From Ascarosepion bandense (Eukaryota > Mollusca > Cephalopoda > Sepiida > Sepiidae): a stretch of DNA of 64,000 bases. The position numbers were made by a program, and so were the translations under genes. Within the stretch, counting starts at the first letter, position 1; every line of letters begins with the position of its first letter. The DNA lies in NCBI GenBank assembly GCA_037127315.1, contig JBBBDQ010000445.1:772501-836500 (forward strand), read 5' to 3'. Shown in pieces: positions 1-9,452 of this stretch. The notes under the pieces were generated by a model. The model was not told the origin of the DNA and made no database searches. It was given only the letters and a program-made list of their open reading frames with translations.

Positions 1-506
1 AATGAAAGAACAGAAATTTTGACAAAATGCATCCATTGTTGTCTTTTTCTTTTTGTTGACGGCGGGTAAACGGAGACGAAGAAGATAAAGAAAAATTATA
101 CGCGAGAAGAAGAAGGAGAGCGAATGTATTTATTGCTGGGACCTTATGTCCAGTTCAGCGACTTGAAATTTCTTTTGTCACATCGTAGTTGGTTGCACGT
201 CTTTTGCTTCCTTCCTCCCTGTCTGTTTGATTCAACTTTCTTTCTCTATTTATATCAAATAACATTTTGACACTGATTTGTTCATTTCTCTTAGTTTTGT
301 AAATCCCTCCCCTTTTCATTGGCCAGAAAATCTATTCACATAGGCTCGCGAGATTTGGCTTCGTTTTTTTCCTTCAGTACGGAGTCAATCTTTTTTTTTC
401 TATTGGCCAAAAGGATTTTCGCACTGTTTCGTGAATTTGTGAACAGTGAAAAGAAGAGAGTTACCTTTATTTCGTATTCACCACAGCGACATGTATTTTC
501 TTAGAA
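1..506. other. Unassigned non-repetitive lead-in
   Basis: AT-rich sequence with no recognisable gene or repeat. It contains purine-rich stretches (about 70-120) and pyrimidine-rich stretches (about 200-250, 360-410). Short open frames here show no motif I recognise. It ends where the reverse-transcriptase relic begins, so part of it may be decayed retroelement sequence, but I cannot show that. Confidence 0.4.
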
Positions 507-608
507 TCTACAGATTTTGGTCCTTTACAAAACATTTTGCCTAAACAATCAACATACTTCCGATATGTTGATGATACTCTATTCATATATTCTATTCACC
601 TGACCTCG
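507..608 (+). pseudogene. Penelope-like element reverse transcriptase fragment
   Basis: Reading from 507 in frame gives a peptide ending in TYFRYVDDTLFIY, followed by a stop at 609. FRYVDDT is the form of the reverse transcriptase catalytic box (palm motif with the two metal-binding aspartates) that I associate with Penelope-like retroelements. Non-LTR LINEs usually have YADD there, and LTR elements YLDD or YMDD. The two aspartates are codons 570-575. Only about 34 residues are readable. A second frame from about 599 to 690 is open and acidic and could be the frameshifted continuation, but I see no diagnostic motif in it. No start codon, other RT motifs or endonuclease lie next to it, so this is a dead fragment. 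The endonuclease relic at 2823-3090 on the same strand could come from the same or another copy. Confidence 0.68.
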
Positions 609-695
609 TAGATAAAGAAAGTCGAACATACGATAGAATTGACGAAATAGAAGAAAAAAATACTTCATCTTTACTAGATATGATGCTACACCGCA

Positions 696-1200
696 TATTT
701 TTTTAATCATGTCACCCCGAGCAAGGCGGTAACGCTACTGATGCGCAGGGGGCTACGTAAGAGTGAAAAGATGAGAAAAGAGAAAGCCGGAAACCACATC
801 CTAAACAGGGAACAAGGGATGAGCCTCTTCACCTGTTTAATAGACGTGGGTGGATTGTGAACCGGGCGATAGTTTAGTCTATCTAATCCAATTGAAAAAA
901 AGAAAGAAAAAAAAGTGAGAAGATTGGAAAAGAGAAAACCGGAAACCGTATCCTAAACAGGAAACAAGGGATGAGCCTCTACAGCTGTTCAATAGACGTG
1001 GGTGGAGTGTGAACCGGGCGATAGTTTAGTCTATCTACTCCAATTGAAAAAGAAAAAAGAAAAAAGTGAAAAGATTGGAAAAGAGAAAGCCGGAAACCAC
1101 ACCATAAACAGGGAACAAGGAATGAGCCTCTTCACTTGTTCAGTAGACGTGGGTGGAGTGTGAACCGGGCGATAGTTTGGTCTATCTACTCCAATTTTTT
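696..1200 (-). mobile_element. Family B A-tailed element, three tandem pieces
   Basis: A sequence of about 150-200 bp occurs three times here (about 696-899, 905-1050, 1055-1200) and again at 9093-9452 and 50832-51010. On the minus strand each copy begins near a run reading about TTGGAGTAGATAGAC, carries CGCCCGGTTCACACTCC, and the outermost copy ends GGGGTGACATGATTAAAAAA, so it looks like a retroposon inserted with its A-tail pointing left. The first piece is longest; the next two repeat only the distal part, separated by A-rich runs. No tRNA-like boxes were found, so its class is unknown. Confidence 0.6.
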
Positions 1201-1983
1201 TAAAAAAAAAAAGAAAAGTCGGTGACTTGCTCAGTTTTAACTTAGTCCAGTCAAAGAAATTTCTGCTAAAAAACAAAACCAATCCTTCAATTAGGCATGA
1301 AAGGTTTAAAATTAAGCAAAAATGACTTACTTTTAACAATATTCAAGACAGTTGATTCCATCCCAAAACACACATTGCTTCTGCAAGCGAGTTGAAAAAA
1401 AATAATTTTTTAACTTTTTTGCTAGAGAATGGTGGGGTATGGGAGGGTCAAGTAAATAGCCAGTGTGACCTATACACTAAGGTTTTGACATTAGCTTAAA
1501 ACTTAGTGTCCACAGAAAAGCAACTAATAAAAATGATGCAATAAATTTCTGTTTCCATCATAACTACAAAATAAAAGCAGGAATAATCATTAGATTCTAT
1601 TTAAGAGCACCCAGAATTTTCAGCCATCAGTATTTACACAAAGAGGAAAAGTATATTGCAAATACTGCCAAGACGTTCCAGTATTCTACTTCATTACTCA
1701 GTGTAAAACACAAGGCTTATAAAATAATTCAAAATAGTAAAGTGTTCCATCCCGACAGATCCAACAAATCAAAAAAATATATTCTTCTACCTACTAACTC
1801 TATCGCAACTACAATGAGAAAGAATTACTTTAAACTCAACATAAAATTTGTCATGACTGCAACTTAAGAAATAAAAGACTTAATCAATACACAACAAAAC
1901 AAGCCAAAACTTGAAGGCAGAACTAAAAACTACATAGTGTCGAAACAAAATGGCTACTTATGTAGTGATATTGTAACACATTT
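1201..1983. other. Unassigned AT-rich stretch
   Basis: No gene, tRNA or recognised repeat. The sequence is AT-rich with many short A and T runs and no coding signal in any frame. It ends at the (AT)n tract at about 1985. Confidence 0.4.
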
Positions 1984-2012
1984 ATGTTATATATATATAT
2001 ATATATTTATGT

Positions 2013-2071
<59 letters not shown>
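1984..2071. repeat. (AT)n microsatellite
   Basis: Two (AT)n runs separated by a short TTATGTTATAA piece. It directly abuts the left end of the dispersed repeat at 2072. Confidence 0.95.
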
Positions 2072-2072
<1 letters not shown>

Positions 2073-2620
2073 AGACAATGAATGCCTGTTATGTTTAATC
2101 ATGAGTCGTTCTAAACTTCATATTTTAGCTTTAATTTCAGGTGAAAATAAAGACAAAAATTCTCCAAAATTTGGATAATTTTTTATTAAGTTGGTTCTAA
2201 GCTTTCAGCTCACATGAGCCATCTTCAGAGAGGTTACAGGGACGTTAACATAAAAACATCCACCATCAGCGACTATTTTATCTTGTGTCGACATAAAACT
2301 TTGCTAAGCAACGATAACAGTTCCCAAAAATAGCAAACGCAGTTCGTAAATTTGTAATGCGGTTCTATGACATCACACCGCGTGAGAGCTCGAAATGATA
2401 ACAGAACCATATATTTAAATGCAATGTAATGTGTTATGACCAGATTTAATCGTGGTTTTATTAAGTGTGGGTTGTTTGGGTCTAATGTAGATGGCCTCCA
2501 ATATCTGAAGGTTCTTTTTACTGTGTGTATGAATGAGGATTATTGTATTGTTGACTAAGATCTGTCTGATATTACCTACATGGTTATATTTTTCTGGGAA
2601 ATGTTGTTTAATTGTACTCT
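2072..2620 (-). mobile_element. PLE-like dispersed repeat, copy 1, with hammerhead-like hairpin
   Basis: This segment is closely related to 15925-16485 over its whole length (same order of landmarks: GGAGACAATGAATG or its equivalent, the TTGGATAATTTTTTATTAAG run, and TATCTGAAGGTTCTTTTTAC). On the minus strand it contains CTGAAGA followed by the hairpin GGCTCATGTGAGCC and then GAAAGC, at about 2196-2228. This matches the hammerhead core order CUGANGA-stem II-GAAA, but I find no matching stem I or complete stem III, so it is at most a decayed ribozyme. Such hairpins are known from terminal repeats of Penelope-like elements. No coding frame is present. Confidence 0.55.
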
Positions 2621-2695
2621 GACCAGAAAGGTGACAGGTAAGTCTACATTATATTTAACAGAATATGTTTAGAAAATTATCTGCTGCCTCGATAC

Positions 2696-2696
2696 A

Positions 2697-2731
<35 letters not shown>
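2696..2731. repeat. (CTAT)n microsatellite
   Basis: Nine clean tetranucleotide units, followed by an AT-rich imperfect palindrome to about 2775. Confidence 0.95.
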
Positions 2732-2732
<1 letters not shown>

Positions 2733-2822
2733 TTGTATATATATGATAACGATATATAAATATTTATATATCAAAACCAATAAAAAAGACAAACCTCTCC
2801 CGATCAATAGCTAAAATAATAA

Positions 2823-3090
2823 AAATATGCCGTCTCAACCACAATCAATGCTATTTCATATTTAATAATCTTTATAAACAAAAAATTGAATTGCCAAAGG
2901 ATATATATAAACTCTATCACCTGCAAGCATTGCCAAAAAGAATATATCGGAGAAACCATAACAAGCTTAAATAAAAGATTATATGAAAACAAAAGAGACA
3001 TTTTAAAAAAATAACACATTAAACGCATTAGTTGTTCGCTGTAACGAAACTGACCACAATTTTGACATTAAAAATGCTATTCTAATTTAA
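2823..3090 (+). pseudogene. Penelope-like element GIY-YIG endonuclease fragment
   Basis: In the frame starting at 2823 the peptide contains RIYINSITCKHCQKEYIGET at 2898-2957. This is the GIY-YIG nuclease signature of Penelope-like elements: the first tripeptide is RIY instead of GIY, the C-x-x-C pair typical of the PLE nuclease linker is present (2922 and 2931), and YIG follows at 2943. Downstream LNKRLYENKRDILKK keeps the catalytic arginine region (R at 2976), but an asparagine stands where PLE nucleases usually have histidine. The frame stops at 3012 in an A-run; shifting one frame continues as NALVVRCNETDHNFDIKNA to 3087, matching the usual C-terminal part. One frameshift and no upstream RT make it a pseudogene. 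In intact elements the domain nicks target DNA for priming. Confidence 0.8.
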
Positions 3091-3153
3091 AAAAGAAAAC
3101 AATTTACTAAGAAAAGTTTAGAAAGTGTTTTAATCGCTATTTTATTCAGATTA

Positions 3154-3372
3154 GGATGTGCGTTGTGGTGCATTGGATATCGGCTCGGAACGAGAAATCG
3201 AAGAGCCGAGTTCGAATTCCAGCTGAATTCATTGCTTTCACTTACGCGCAAATACCCATGGGAAAGGTATTAATCCGTCTCTTCCCTCCAGTTATGGGTT
3301 AAATAACAGGACCGATTGGGTTCTATAGCCTTTGCTGGCGACCAGTCTACCGTAGAAAGCAATACATAAAGT
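3154..3372 (+). mobile_element. SINE-A, 5' two-thirds
   Basis: The head GTGCGTTGTGGTGCATTGG resembles an RNA polymerase III A box, and GAGTTCGAATTCC about 50 bp later fits a B box. The body has TTCACTTACGCGCAAATACC and CAGTTATGGGTTAAATAACA. Other copies in this window share these landmarks. The element is cut off after GTAGAAAGCAAT and runs straight into the GATA array, which may have grown from or recombined into its 3' part. Confidence 0.85.
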
Positions 3373-3373
3373 T

Positions 3374-3444
<71 letters not shown>

Positions 3445-3459
3445 TGAAGAGACTGTCAC

Positions 3460-3521
<62 letters not shown>

Positions 3522-3655
3522 GAACAGTTTCACATAGGTACATACATACATGAAAAGAATGAGATAGATAGATAGATAGATAGATAGATACATACATACA
3601 TACATACATACATATGAACAGTTTCACATAGGTACATACATACATGAAAAGAATG

Positions 3656-3688
<33 letters not shown>

Positions 3689-3690
3689 CA

Positions 3691-3721
<31 letters not shown>

Positions 3722-3804
3722 GAACAGTTTCACATAGGTACATACATACATGAAAAGAATGAGATAGATAGATAGATAGATAGTTAGATAGATAGATAGA
3801 TACA

Positions 3805-3835
<31 letters not shown>

Positions 3836-3909
3836 GAACAGTTTCACATAGGTACATACATACATAAAAGAATGAGATAGATAGATAGATAGATAGATAC
3901 ATACATACA

Positions 3910-3940
<31 letters not shown>

Positions 3941-3980
3941 GAACAGTTTCACATAGGTACATACATACATGAAAAGAATG

Positions 3981-4046
<66 letters not shown>

Positions 4047-4133
4047 GAACAGTTTCACATAGGTACATACATACATGAAAAGAATGAGATAGATAGATAG
4101 ATAGATAGTTAGATAGATAGATAGATAGATACA

Positions 4134-4164
<31 letters not shown>

Positions 4165-4353
4165 GAACAGTTTCACATAGGTACATACATACATAGAAAG
4201 AATGAGATAGATAGATAGATAGATAGATAGATACATACATACATACATACATACATATGAACAGTTTCACATAGGTACATACATACATGAAAAGAATGAG
4301 ATAGATAGATAGATAGATAGATAGATACATACATACATACATACATACATACA

Positions 4354-4384
<31 letters not shown>

Positions 4385-4455
4385 GAACAGTTTCACATAG
4401 GTACATACATACATAGAAAGAATGAGATAGATAGATAGATAGATAGATAGATACA

Positions 4456-4486
<31 letters not shown>

Positions 4487-4632
4487 GAACAGTTTCACAT
4501 AGGTACATACATACATGAAAGAATGAGATAGATAGATAGATAGATAGATAGATACATACATACATACATATGAACAGTTTCACATAGGAGTACATACATA
4601 CATGAAAAGAATGAGATAGATAGATAGATAGA

Positions 4633-4663
<31 letters not shown>

Positions 4664-4734
4664 GAACAGTTTCACATAGGTACATACATACATGAAAAGA
4701 ATGAGATAGATAGATAGATAGATAGATAGATACA

Positions 4735-4765
<31 letters not shown>

Positions 4766-4805
4766 GAACAGTTTCACATAGGTACATACATACATGAAAA
4801 GAATG

Positions 4806-4854
<49 letters not shown>

Positions 4855-4934
4855 CATACATACATACATATGAACAGTTTCACATAGGTACATACATACA
4901 TGAACAGACTGAGATAGATAGATAGATAGATAGA

Positions 4935-4965
<31 letters not shown>

Positions 4966-5005
4966 GAACAGTTTCACATAGGTACATACATACATGAAAA
5001 GAATG

Positions 5006-5067
<62 letters not shown>

Positions 5068-5189
5068 GAACAGTTTCACATAGGTACATACATACATGAA
5101 AAGAATGAGATAGATAGATAGATAGATAGATACATACATACATACATATGAACAGTTTCACATAGGTACATACATACATGAAAAGAATG

Positions 5190-5234
<45 letters not shown>

Positions 5235-5287
5235 CATACATACATATGAACAGTTTCACATAGGTACATACATACATGAAAAGAATG

Positions 5288-5320
<33 letters not shown>

Positions 5321-5326
5321 CATACA

Positions 5327-5357
<31 letters not shown>

Positions 5358-5397
5358 GAACAGTTTCACATAGGTACATACATACATGAAAAGAATG

Positions 5398-5430
<33 letters not shown>

Positions 5431-5491
5431 CATACATACATACATACATATGAACAGTTTCACATAGGTACATACATACATGAAAAGAATG

Positions 5492-5557
<66 letters not shown>

Positions 5558-5597
5558 GAACAGTTTCACATAGGTACATACATACATGAAAAGAATG

Positions 5598-5659
<62 letters not shown>

Positions 5660-5696
5660 GAACAGTTTCACATAGGTACATACATACATGAAAAGA

Positions 5697-5768
<72 letters not shown>

Positions 5769-5790
5769 GAACAGCTCCACATAAATACAT
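3373..5790. repeat. Compound (GATA)n/(CATA)n array with a fixed spacer
   Basis: About 23 higher units of roughly 80-125 bp. Each has a GATA run, a CATA run, the spacer TATGAACAGTTTCACATAGG, a short CATA run, and GAAAAGAATGA before the next GATA run. Tetramer counts vary from unit to unit while the spacer hardly changes, apart from a diverged last copy at about 5766. On the minus strand it reads as long frames of MYVC and YLSI repeats; these are translated microsatellite, not protein. One unit (near 4901) has the spacer GAACAGACTGAG, the complement of the spacer in the TATC arrays at 21-27 kb. Confidence 0.95.
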
Positions 5791-5940
5791 ACATACATGA
5801 AAAAAAAAAAATAAGAAAGAAAGAAAGAAAGAAAGAAAGAGGTTTATATATATAGATATATATATATAATATATATAGATACTTCGACAGAGAGAAAGTT
5901 TTTTTATTATGATTTTTTTCGTAATGTTATTCTGAAGGGG
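5791..5940. repeat. A-rich, (GAAA)n and (AT)n tail
   Basis: Poly-A, then GAAA repeats (about 5815-5840), then imperfect TATA runs, separating the GATA array from the next SINE. Confidence 0.85.
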
Positions 5941-6256
5941 CGGTGTGCGTTGTGGTGTAGTCGATATCGGCTGGGAACGAGAAATTGAGGAGCCGAGTTC
6001 GAATTCCAGTTGAATTCATTGCATTCACTTACACGCAAATACCCTTTGAAAAGGTATTTATCCGTCTCTTCCCTCCAGTTATGGGTTAAATAACAGGACA
6101 GATTGGGTTGTATAGCATTGGCTGGCAACTAGTCTACCGCAGAAAGTAATGGCAATCTACTGCGGGGTAATCTTCTGCCCAGTCAGTGATGTCTCTTTCG
6201 AGACATGATCGCCCAAGCGTGTTTCACGTATGGCACTTAACTAACTGACTGACTGA
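5941..6256 (+). mobile_element. SINE-A, full-length copy
   Basis: One of the most complete copies. It has an A-box-like head (GTGCGTTGTGGTGTAGTCG), a B-box-like GAGTTCGAATTCC, and the body through CAGTCTACCGCAGAAAG, TCTTTCGAGACATGATCGCC and the 3' end GGCACTTAACTAACTGACTG. Length about 315 bp. The 3' end carries a short hairpin (GTCTCTTTCGAGAC). It is non-coding; transcription by polymerase III is inferred from the boxes, and mobilisation would need an unidentified LINE. Confidence 0.85.
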
Positions 6257-6570
6257 ATATAATATTTGGAAACATGATTTACGTCTCTATTGGGCATAAA
6301 GTGGGAGATCAGTTTTATATTGTTATGAAGTAATTACCTGATCCCCCACTAATTACTACTTAATAACATAATACATCTCTTCCCGCTCTAGCTATGAGTC
6401 AAATAACAGGACAGATTGGGTTCTAGAGTTTTGGCTGGCAGCCAGTCTACCGCAGAAAGCAATGGCAACCTACTGCGGGATAATCTTCTGTCCAGTCAGT
6501 GATGTCTCTTTCGAGACATGATCGCCCAAAGCGTGTATCACGTATGGCACTTAACTGACTGATTGACTCA
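6257..6570 (+). mobile_element. Hairpin insert followed by SINE-A 3' part
   Basis: The hairpin at about 6300-6347 pairs GTGGGAGATCAG with CTGATCCCCCAC around an AT-rich loop. It is followed, from about 6375, by the 3' half of SINE-A ending CACTTAACTGACTGATTGAC. The same hairpin-plus-SINE-half order occurs in tandem on the minus strand at 10473-11094, so it is a recurrent composite unit and not a chance insertion. Confidence 0.7.
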
Positions 6571-6938
6571 AGATTAAAACGTTGGATCGTGTATTTGGTG
6601 ACATACTAACTGTGAGTTCAATCCCTGATCTAGACAGTGTGGATTTGGAGTCTGTGGAAACAGGACGAGCAATAACTGAGCAGAACTTACCGTAAGAGGG
6701 TTAGACTTTGTCTGGTATGTAGGATTTTGGTTTAAGATCGAACCCGCGTTCTTTTGAATGCGAGAAACGTAACTTAGGCATAATGTGGAAGCTTAGTTTA
6801 ATTCAGGTGCCAGGATGTTTGTTTTAATTCATATACCCGGATGAATGAAAAGCTGCGTGGACTCTGGTGTCAATAAATAGACAAGCCAGAAAGTCTAGAG
6901 GGAAGAGATCTCCACGAAATCCATACCCTCTCTTGGTC
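6571..6938. other. Unassigned stretch
   Basis: No gene or repeat recognised. Mixed composition, no long frame and no microsatellite. Confidence 0.4.
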
Positions 6939-7133
6939 AACTTTCTGATTCCGAGCGGAGAGGGACATAGACGAGTCTCCGCCGAAGGGTAAAGTCTCGA
7001 CTGGGGTGAATAAACAAGAGCCCGACCTGGCCTTAAGCAGGATCTAAGGGATATTTTTGGCTGAGCTTAAAGAGCTTGGAATCCCCACATTAACTGACCT
7101 TGTGTCGCATCCGCTTTGGTGGAGAGGTGGTAA
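6939..7133 (+). mobile_element. Family G repeat, copy 1
   Basis: A 190-bp sequence with landmarks GCGGAGAGGGAC, CCGCCGAAGGGTAAAGTCTC, GATATTTTTGGCTGAGCTTA and AATCCCCACATTAACTGACC. Two more copies follow at 7458-7660 and 7738-7922, each preceded by a CT run. I do not recognise the family. It ends at TAAATAC, where the palindromic hammerhead element starts. Confidence 0.65.
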
Positions 7134-7191
7134 ATACAACAAAATTGTACATTTTGTTTCGACATTGAAAGAACAATGTCTCATCAGGTAG
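7134..7191 (-). ncRNA. Hammerhead ribozyme-like fold (minus strand, left arm of pair)
   Basis: Read on the minus strand: CTGATGA (complement of 7181-7187), stem II GACATT/AATGTC closed by an 8-nt loop, then GAAAC (complement of 7156-7160), then a 7-bp stem III ACAAAAT/ATTTTGT with a 5-nt loop, and U-U at the cleavage position. Stem I next to the core has only three pairs, because the element ends at its junction with family G at about 7133. The conserved core bases are all present. It faces the plus-strand copy at 7234-7291 head to head. Confidence 0.6.
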
Positions 7192-7233
7192 TTAACAGTG
7201 ATGGTAACATCATTGTTAGACCATCGTTATTAT

Positions 7234-7291
7234 CTACCTGATGAGACATTGTTCTTTAAATGTCGAAACGAAATCTACACCTTTGTAGTAG
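7234..7291 (+). ncRNA. Hammerhead ribozyme-like fold (plus strand, right arm of pair)
   Basis: Stem I CTAC (7234-7237) pairs with GTAG (7288-7291). The core CTGATGA is 7238-7244. Stem II pairs 7245-7250 with 7259-7264 (six pairs, 8-nt loop). GAA is 7265-7267. Stem III pairs 7268-7272 with 7282-7286 (five pairs including a G-U). The cleavage position is A7287, giving a GUA triplet. All core positions fit type I hammerheads. Stem I is short and I could not find a convincing outer extension, so activity is uncertain. Confidence 0.65.
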
Positions 7292-7327
7292 TTTGTAGTT
7301 TGCACATGTTCTAACGTACGTAATGAT

Positions 7328-7329
7328 TA

Positions 7330-7383
<54 letters not shown>

Positions 7384-7455
7384 TAGCAGTATAGCCCGGC
7401 ATTGCTCAGGTGTAATTATACCGATCTAAACTCTCTCTCTCTCTCTCTCTCTCGA
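7328..7455. repeat. (AT)n tract, short conserved piece, (CT)n tract
   Basis: (AT)n to about 7382, then ACTAGCAGTATAGCCCGGCA and about 30 more bases, then (CT)n. The same order occurs at 12058-12206, so this whole block was copied together with the palindromic hammerhead element upstream of it. Confidence 0.85.
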
Positions 7456-7457
7456 TC

Positions 7458-7660
7458 AATTTTATGATTCCAAGCGGAGAGGGACCCAGAAGAGGCTCCG
7501 CCGAAGGGTAAAGTCTCGTCTTGCGTGTATAGACAAGAGCCTGACACGGCATTAAGCAGAATCTATGAGCTATTTTTGGCTGAGTTTAAAGGGCTCGAAA
7601 TCCCCACATTAACTGACCTTGTGTTGCATCCGCCTTGATGGAGAATTGGTAAATACCTAG
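7458..7660 (+). mobile_element. Family G repeat, copy 2
   Basis: Same landmarks as copy 1 (GCGGAGAGGGAC, GAAGGGTAAAGTCTCG, AATCCCCACATTAACTGACC). It is followed by a short linker and a (CT)n run at 7683-7737. Confidence 0.65.
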
Positions 7661-7685
7661 AGTAGAGTGATCATTACGATCCAAA

Positions 7686-7737
<52 letters not shown>

Positions 7738-7739
<2 letters not shown>

Positions 7740-7922
7740 TCCTTGCTTCCCAGCGGAGAGGGACTAGGACGAGGCTCCGTCGAAAGGGTAGAGTCTTGTC
7801 TTGTTAGGCAGGGTCTACAAGATATTTTTGGCTTAGCTTAAGGGCTTGAAATCCCCACATTGATTGACCTTATGTTGCATCCGCCTTGGGCATCTGTCCT
7901 CGTGGGAAAGTGGCAAATACCA
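7738..7922 (+). mobile_element. Family G repeat, copy 3 (internally deleted)
   Basis: Third copy of the 190-bp family. It lacks part of the middle (the AGACAAGAGCC segment) and ends GGCAAATACC. A (CT)n run lies just before it at 7683-7737. Confidence 0.6.
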
Positions 7923-7979
7923 GGGAGCCTCTCGAGATCTGATAGGCAGGAGCAGAGACTGTATTAGATACAAGTGAAA

Positions 7980-8310
7980 AAGGCAGTTGCAAGACGAAGA
8001 AGGAGTAGGAGTAGTAGGAGTAGGAGCATGAGAAGGAGGAGCAGGAGGAGGAGGGAATGAGGAGGAGTATGAGAAGAAGAAGTAGGAGTAGGAGTATGAG
8101 AAGAAGGAGTAGGAGGAGGAAGGAACGAGGAGGAGTATGAGAAGAAGGAGTAGAAGGAGTAGGAGTATGAGAAGAAGGAGTAGGAGGAGTAGAAGGAGTA
8201 TGAGTATGAGAAGAAGGAGTAGGAGGAGTAGAAGGAGTAGGAGTATGAGAAGGAGGAGTAGGAAGAGGAGGGAATGACGAGGAGGAGCAACAACAACAAC
8301 AACAATAACT
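7980..8310. repeat. Polypurine AGG/AGAAGG minisatellite
   Basis: Irregular repeats of GGAGTAGGAG and GAGAAGAAGGAGTA, ending in (CAA)n at about 8290. The minus-strand frame is only Ser/Tyr/Phe/Leu low complexity. A long strand-asymmetric purine tract of this kind can form triplex DNA. Confidence 0.85.
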
Positions 8311-8373
8311 GATGAAATTGATTTCGCGTGTTCATTTTAGTTTTAAAAAACCTACAAAGTGATACCTCTAGAC

Positions 8374-8719
8374 CAGGGGTTTTCAAACTGTGGTCCGCTG
8401 ACCACAGGGGGTCCACAAGGATAAGATAGGGGGTCCGTGGATTAACGCATCACGTGAAATTCAAAGTATAAATTTTCAATGTCTTGATATTTATTTTTAC
8501 TTATTAATGTTATCAAATGAAAATTTAAATTTATCAATTTAAAGTAAGCTTAAAACCAGTCTTTACTACGTTAATGCGAAACTATAAGCTATTTTTACTA
8601 AAAATTTATGTATAAATTTCATAAGCGTTGATAGTGGGTCTTTAGACTAAAACTTGAAATATAAAGGGGTCCGTAAGTCAAAAAAGGAGTCCGTAAGTCA
8701 AAAAGTTTGAAAACCCCTG
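8374..8719. mobile_element. hAT-type MITE
   Basis: 346-bp non-coding element with perfect 16-bp inverted ends: CAGGGGTTTTCAAACT at 8374-8389 and its complement at 8704-8719. CAGGGGTTTTCAAACT-type ends are classic for hAT DNA transposons. Flanks are CTCTAGAC (8366-8373) and CCCTAGAG (8720-8727), matching at six of eight positions, as expected for an aged 8-bp target duplication centred on TCTAGA. There is no transposase inside, so it is non-autonomous. Interior sub-terminal repeats (GGGGGTCC, GGGGTCCG, GGAGTCCG) are also usual for this class. Confidence 0.88.
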
Positions 8720-8727
8720 CCCTAGAG

Positions 8728-9092
8728 GGAACACCAAAAGCCTATCTAAATAGAATAAGCAAAGGGTTCAGTGCAAGATTCCCTGATGATAACTCGATCG
8801 GCAAGTATCCGGTGAAGGCCGACCCGCACAACAACCGAAGCCTTGTGATAATAACAACAAAGATGAGGACAATAATCCACAAGGAAATAATGTCACTAGT
8901 AACTTCTCCGCCCCAAAAATTCACGCAGAAATTAATGATGATGAATTTAAAACATTATGTACTTTCGTACCTTATGTATAAAGTAGTGGACAGTTTAATT
9001 TTTGTTAATAAGGTTATTACAATCGTCCGTGGAGATAAATTTATATTAGCATCCCAGATAAGCAATACCATAGTCGCTACATATTTCCAGAA
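8728..9092. other. Unassigned stretch with an unsupported open frame
   Basis: A plus-strand frame of 141 codons spans 8707-9132 but starts inside the MITE end and runs into family B. Its translation shows no motif I recognise. I do not call it a gene. Confidence 0.35.
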
Positions 9093-9452
9093 CATTTTTT
9101 TTTTAATCGTATCACCCCGAGCAAGGCGGTAACGCCACTGATGTGCAGGGGGCTACGTAATAGTGAAAAGATCGGAAAAGAGAAAGCCGGAAACCATATC
9201 CTAAACAGGGAACAAGGGATGAGCCTCTTAACCTGTTCAATAGACATGGGTGGAGTGTGAACCGGGCGATAGATAGATCTATCTACTCCAATTGAAAAAA
9301 AAAAACAAAACAAGAAAACAAAGTGAGAAGATTGGAAAAGAGAAAGCCGGAAACCACATCCTAAACAGGGAACAAGGGATGAGCCTCTTAACCTGTTCAA
9401 TAGACATGGGTGGAGTGTGAACCGGGCGATAGATAGATCTATCTACTCCAAT
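9093..9452 (-). mobile_element. Family B A-tailed element, two tandem pieces
   Basis: A complete piece (about 9093-9295) and a partial second piece (about 9320-9452) with the same junction of A-rich DNA between them as at 696-1200. The minus-strand reading again ends in an A-run (complement of the T-run at about 9099-9106). Confidence 0.65.

Noticed and set aside
3154..3230. A functional tRNA at the SINE-A head
   Set aside because: The A and B boxes are present but the sequence between them does not form an anticodon arm, and the same sequence recurs in about ten truncated copies, so it is a SINE head.
3292..5798. Many overlapping minus-strand open frames of up to 260 codons
   Set aside because: They consist only of MYVC, SIYL and HVCMYLCETVH repeats, direct translations of the CATA/GATA array and its spacer. 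Several frames are open at once, as expected for a microsatellite whose unit is not a multiple of three.
7964..8416. 150-codon minus-strand frame rich in Ser, Tyr, Phe and Leu
   Set aside because: It is the translation of the AGG/AGAAGG polypurine repeat and runs into the hAT MITE end.
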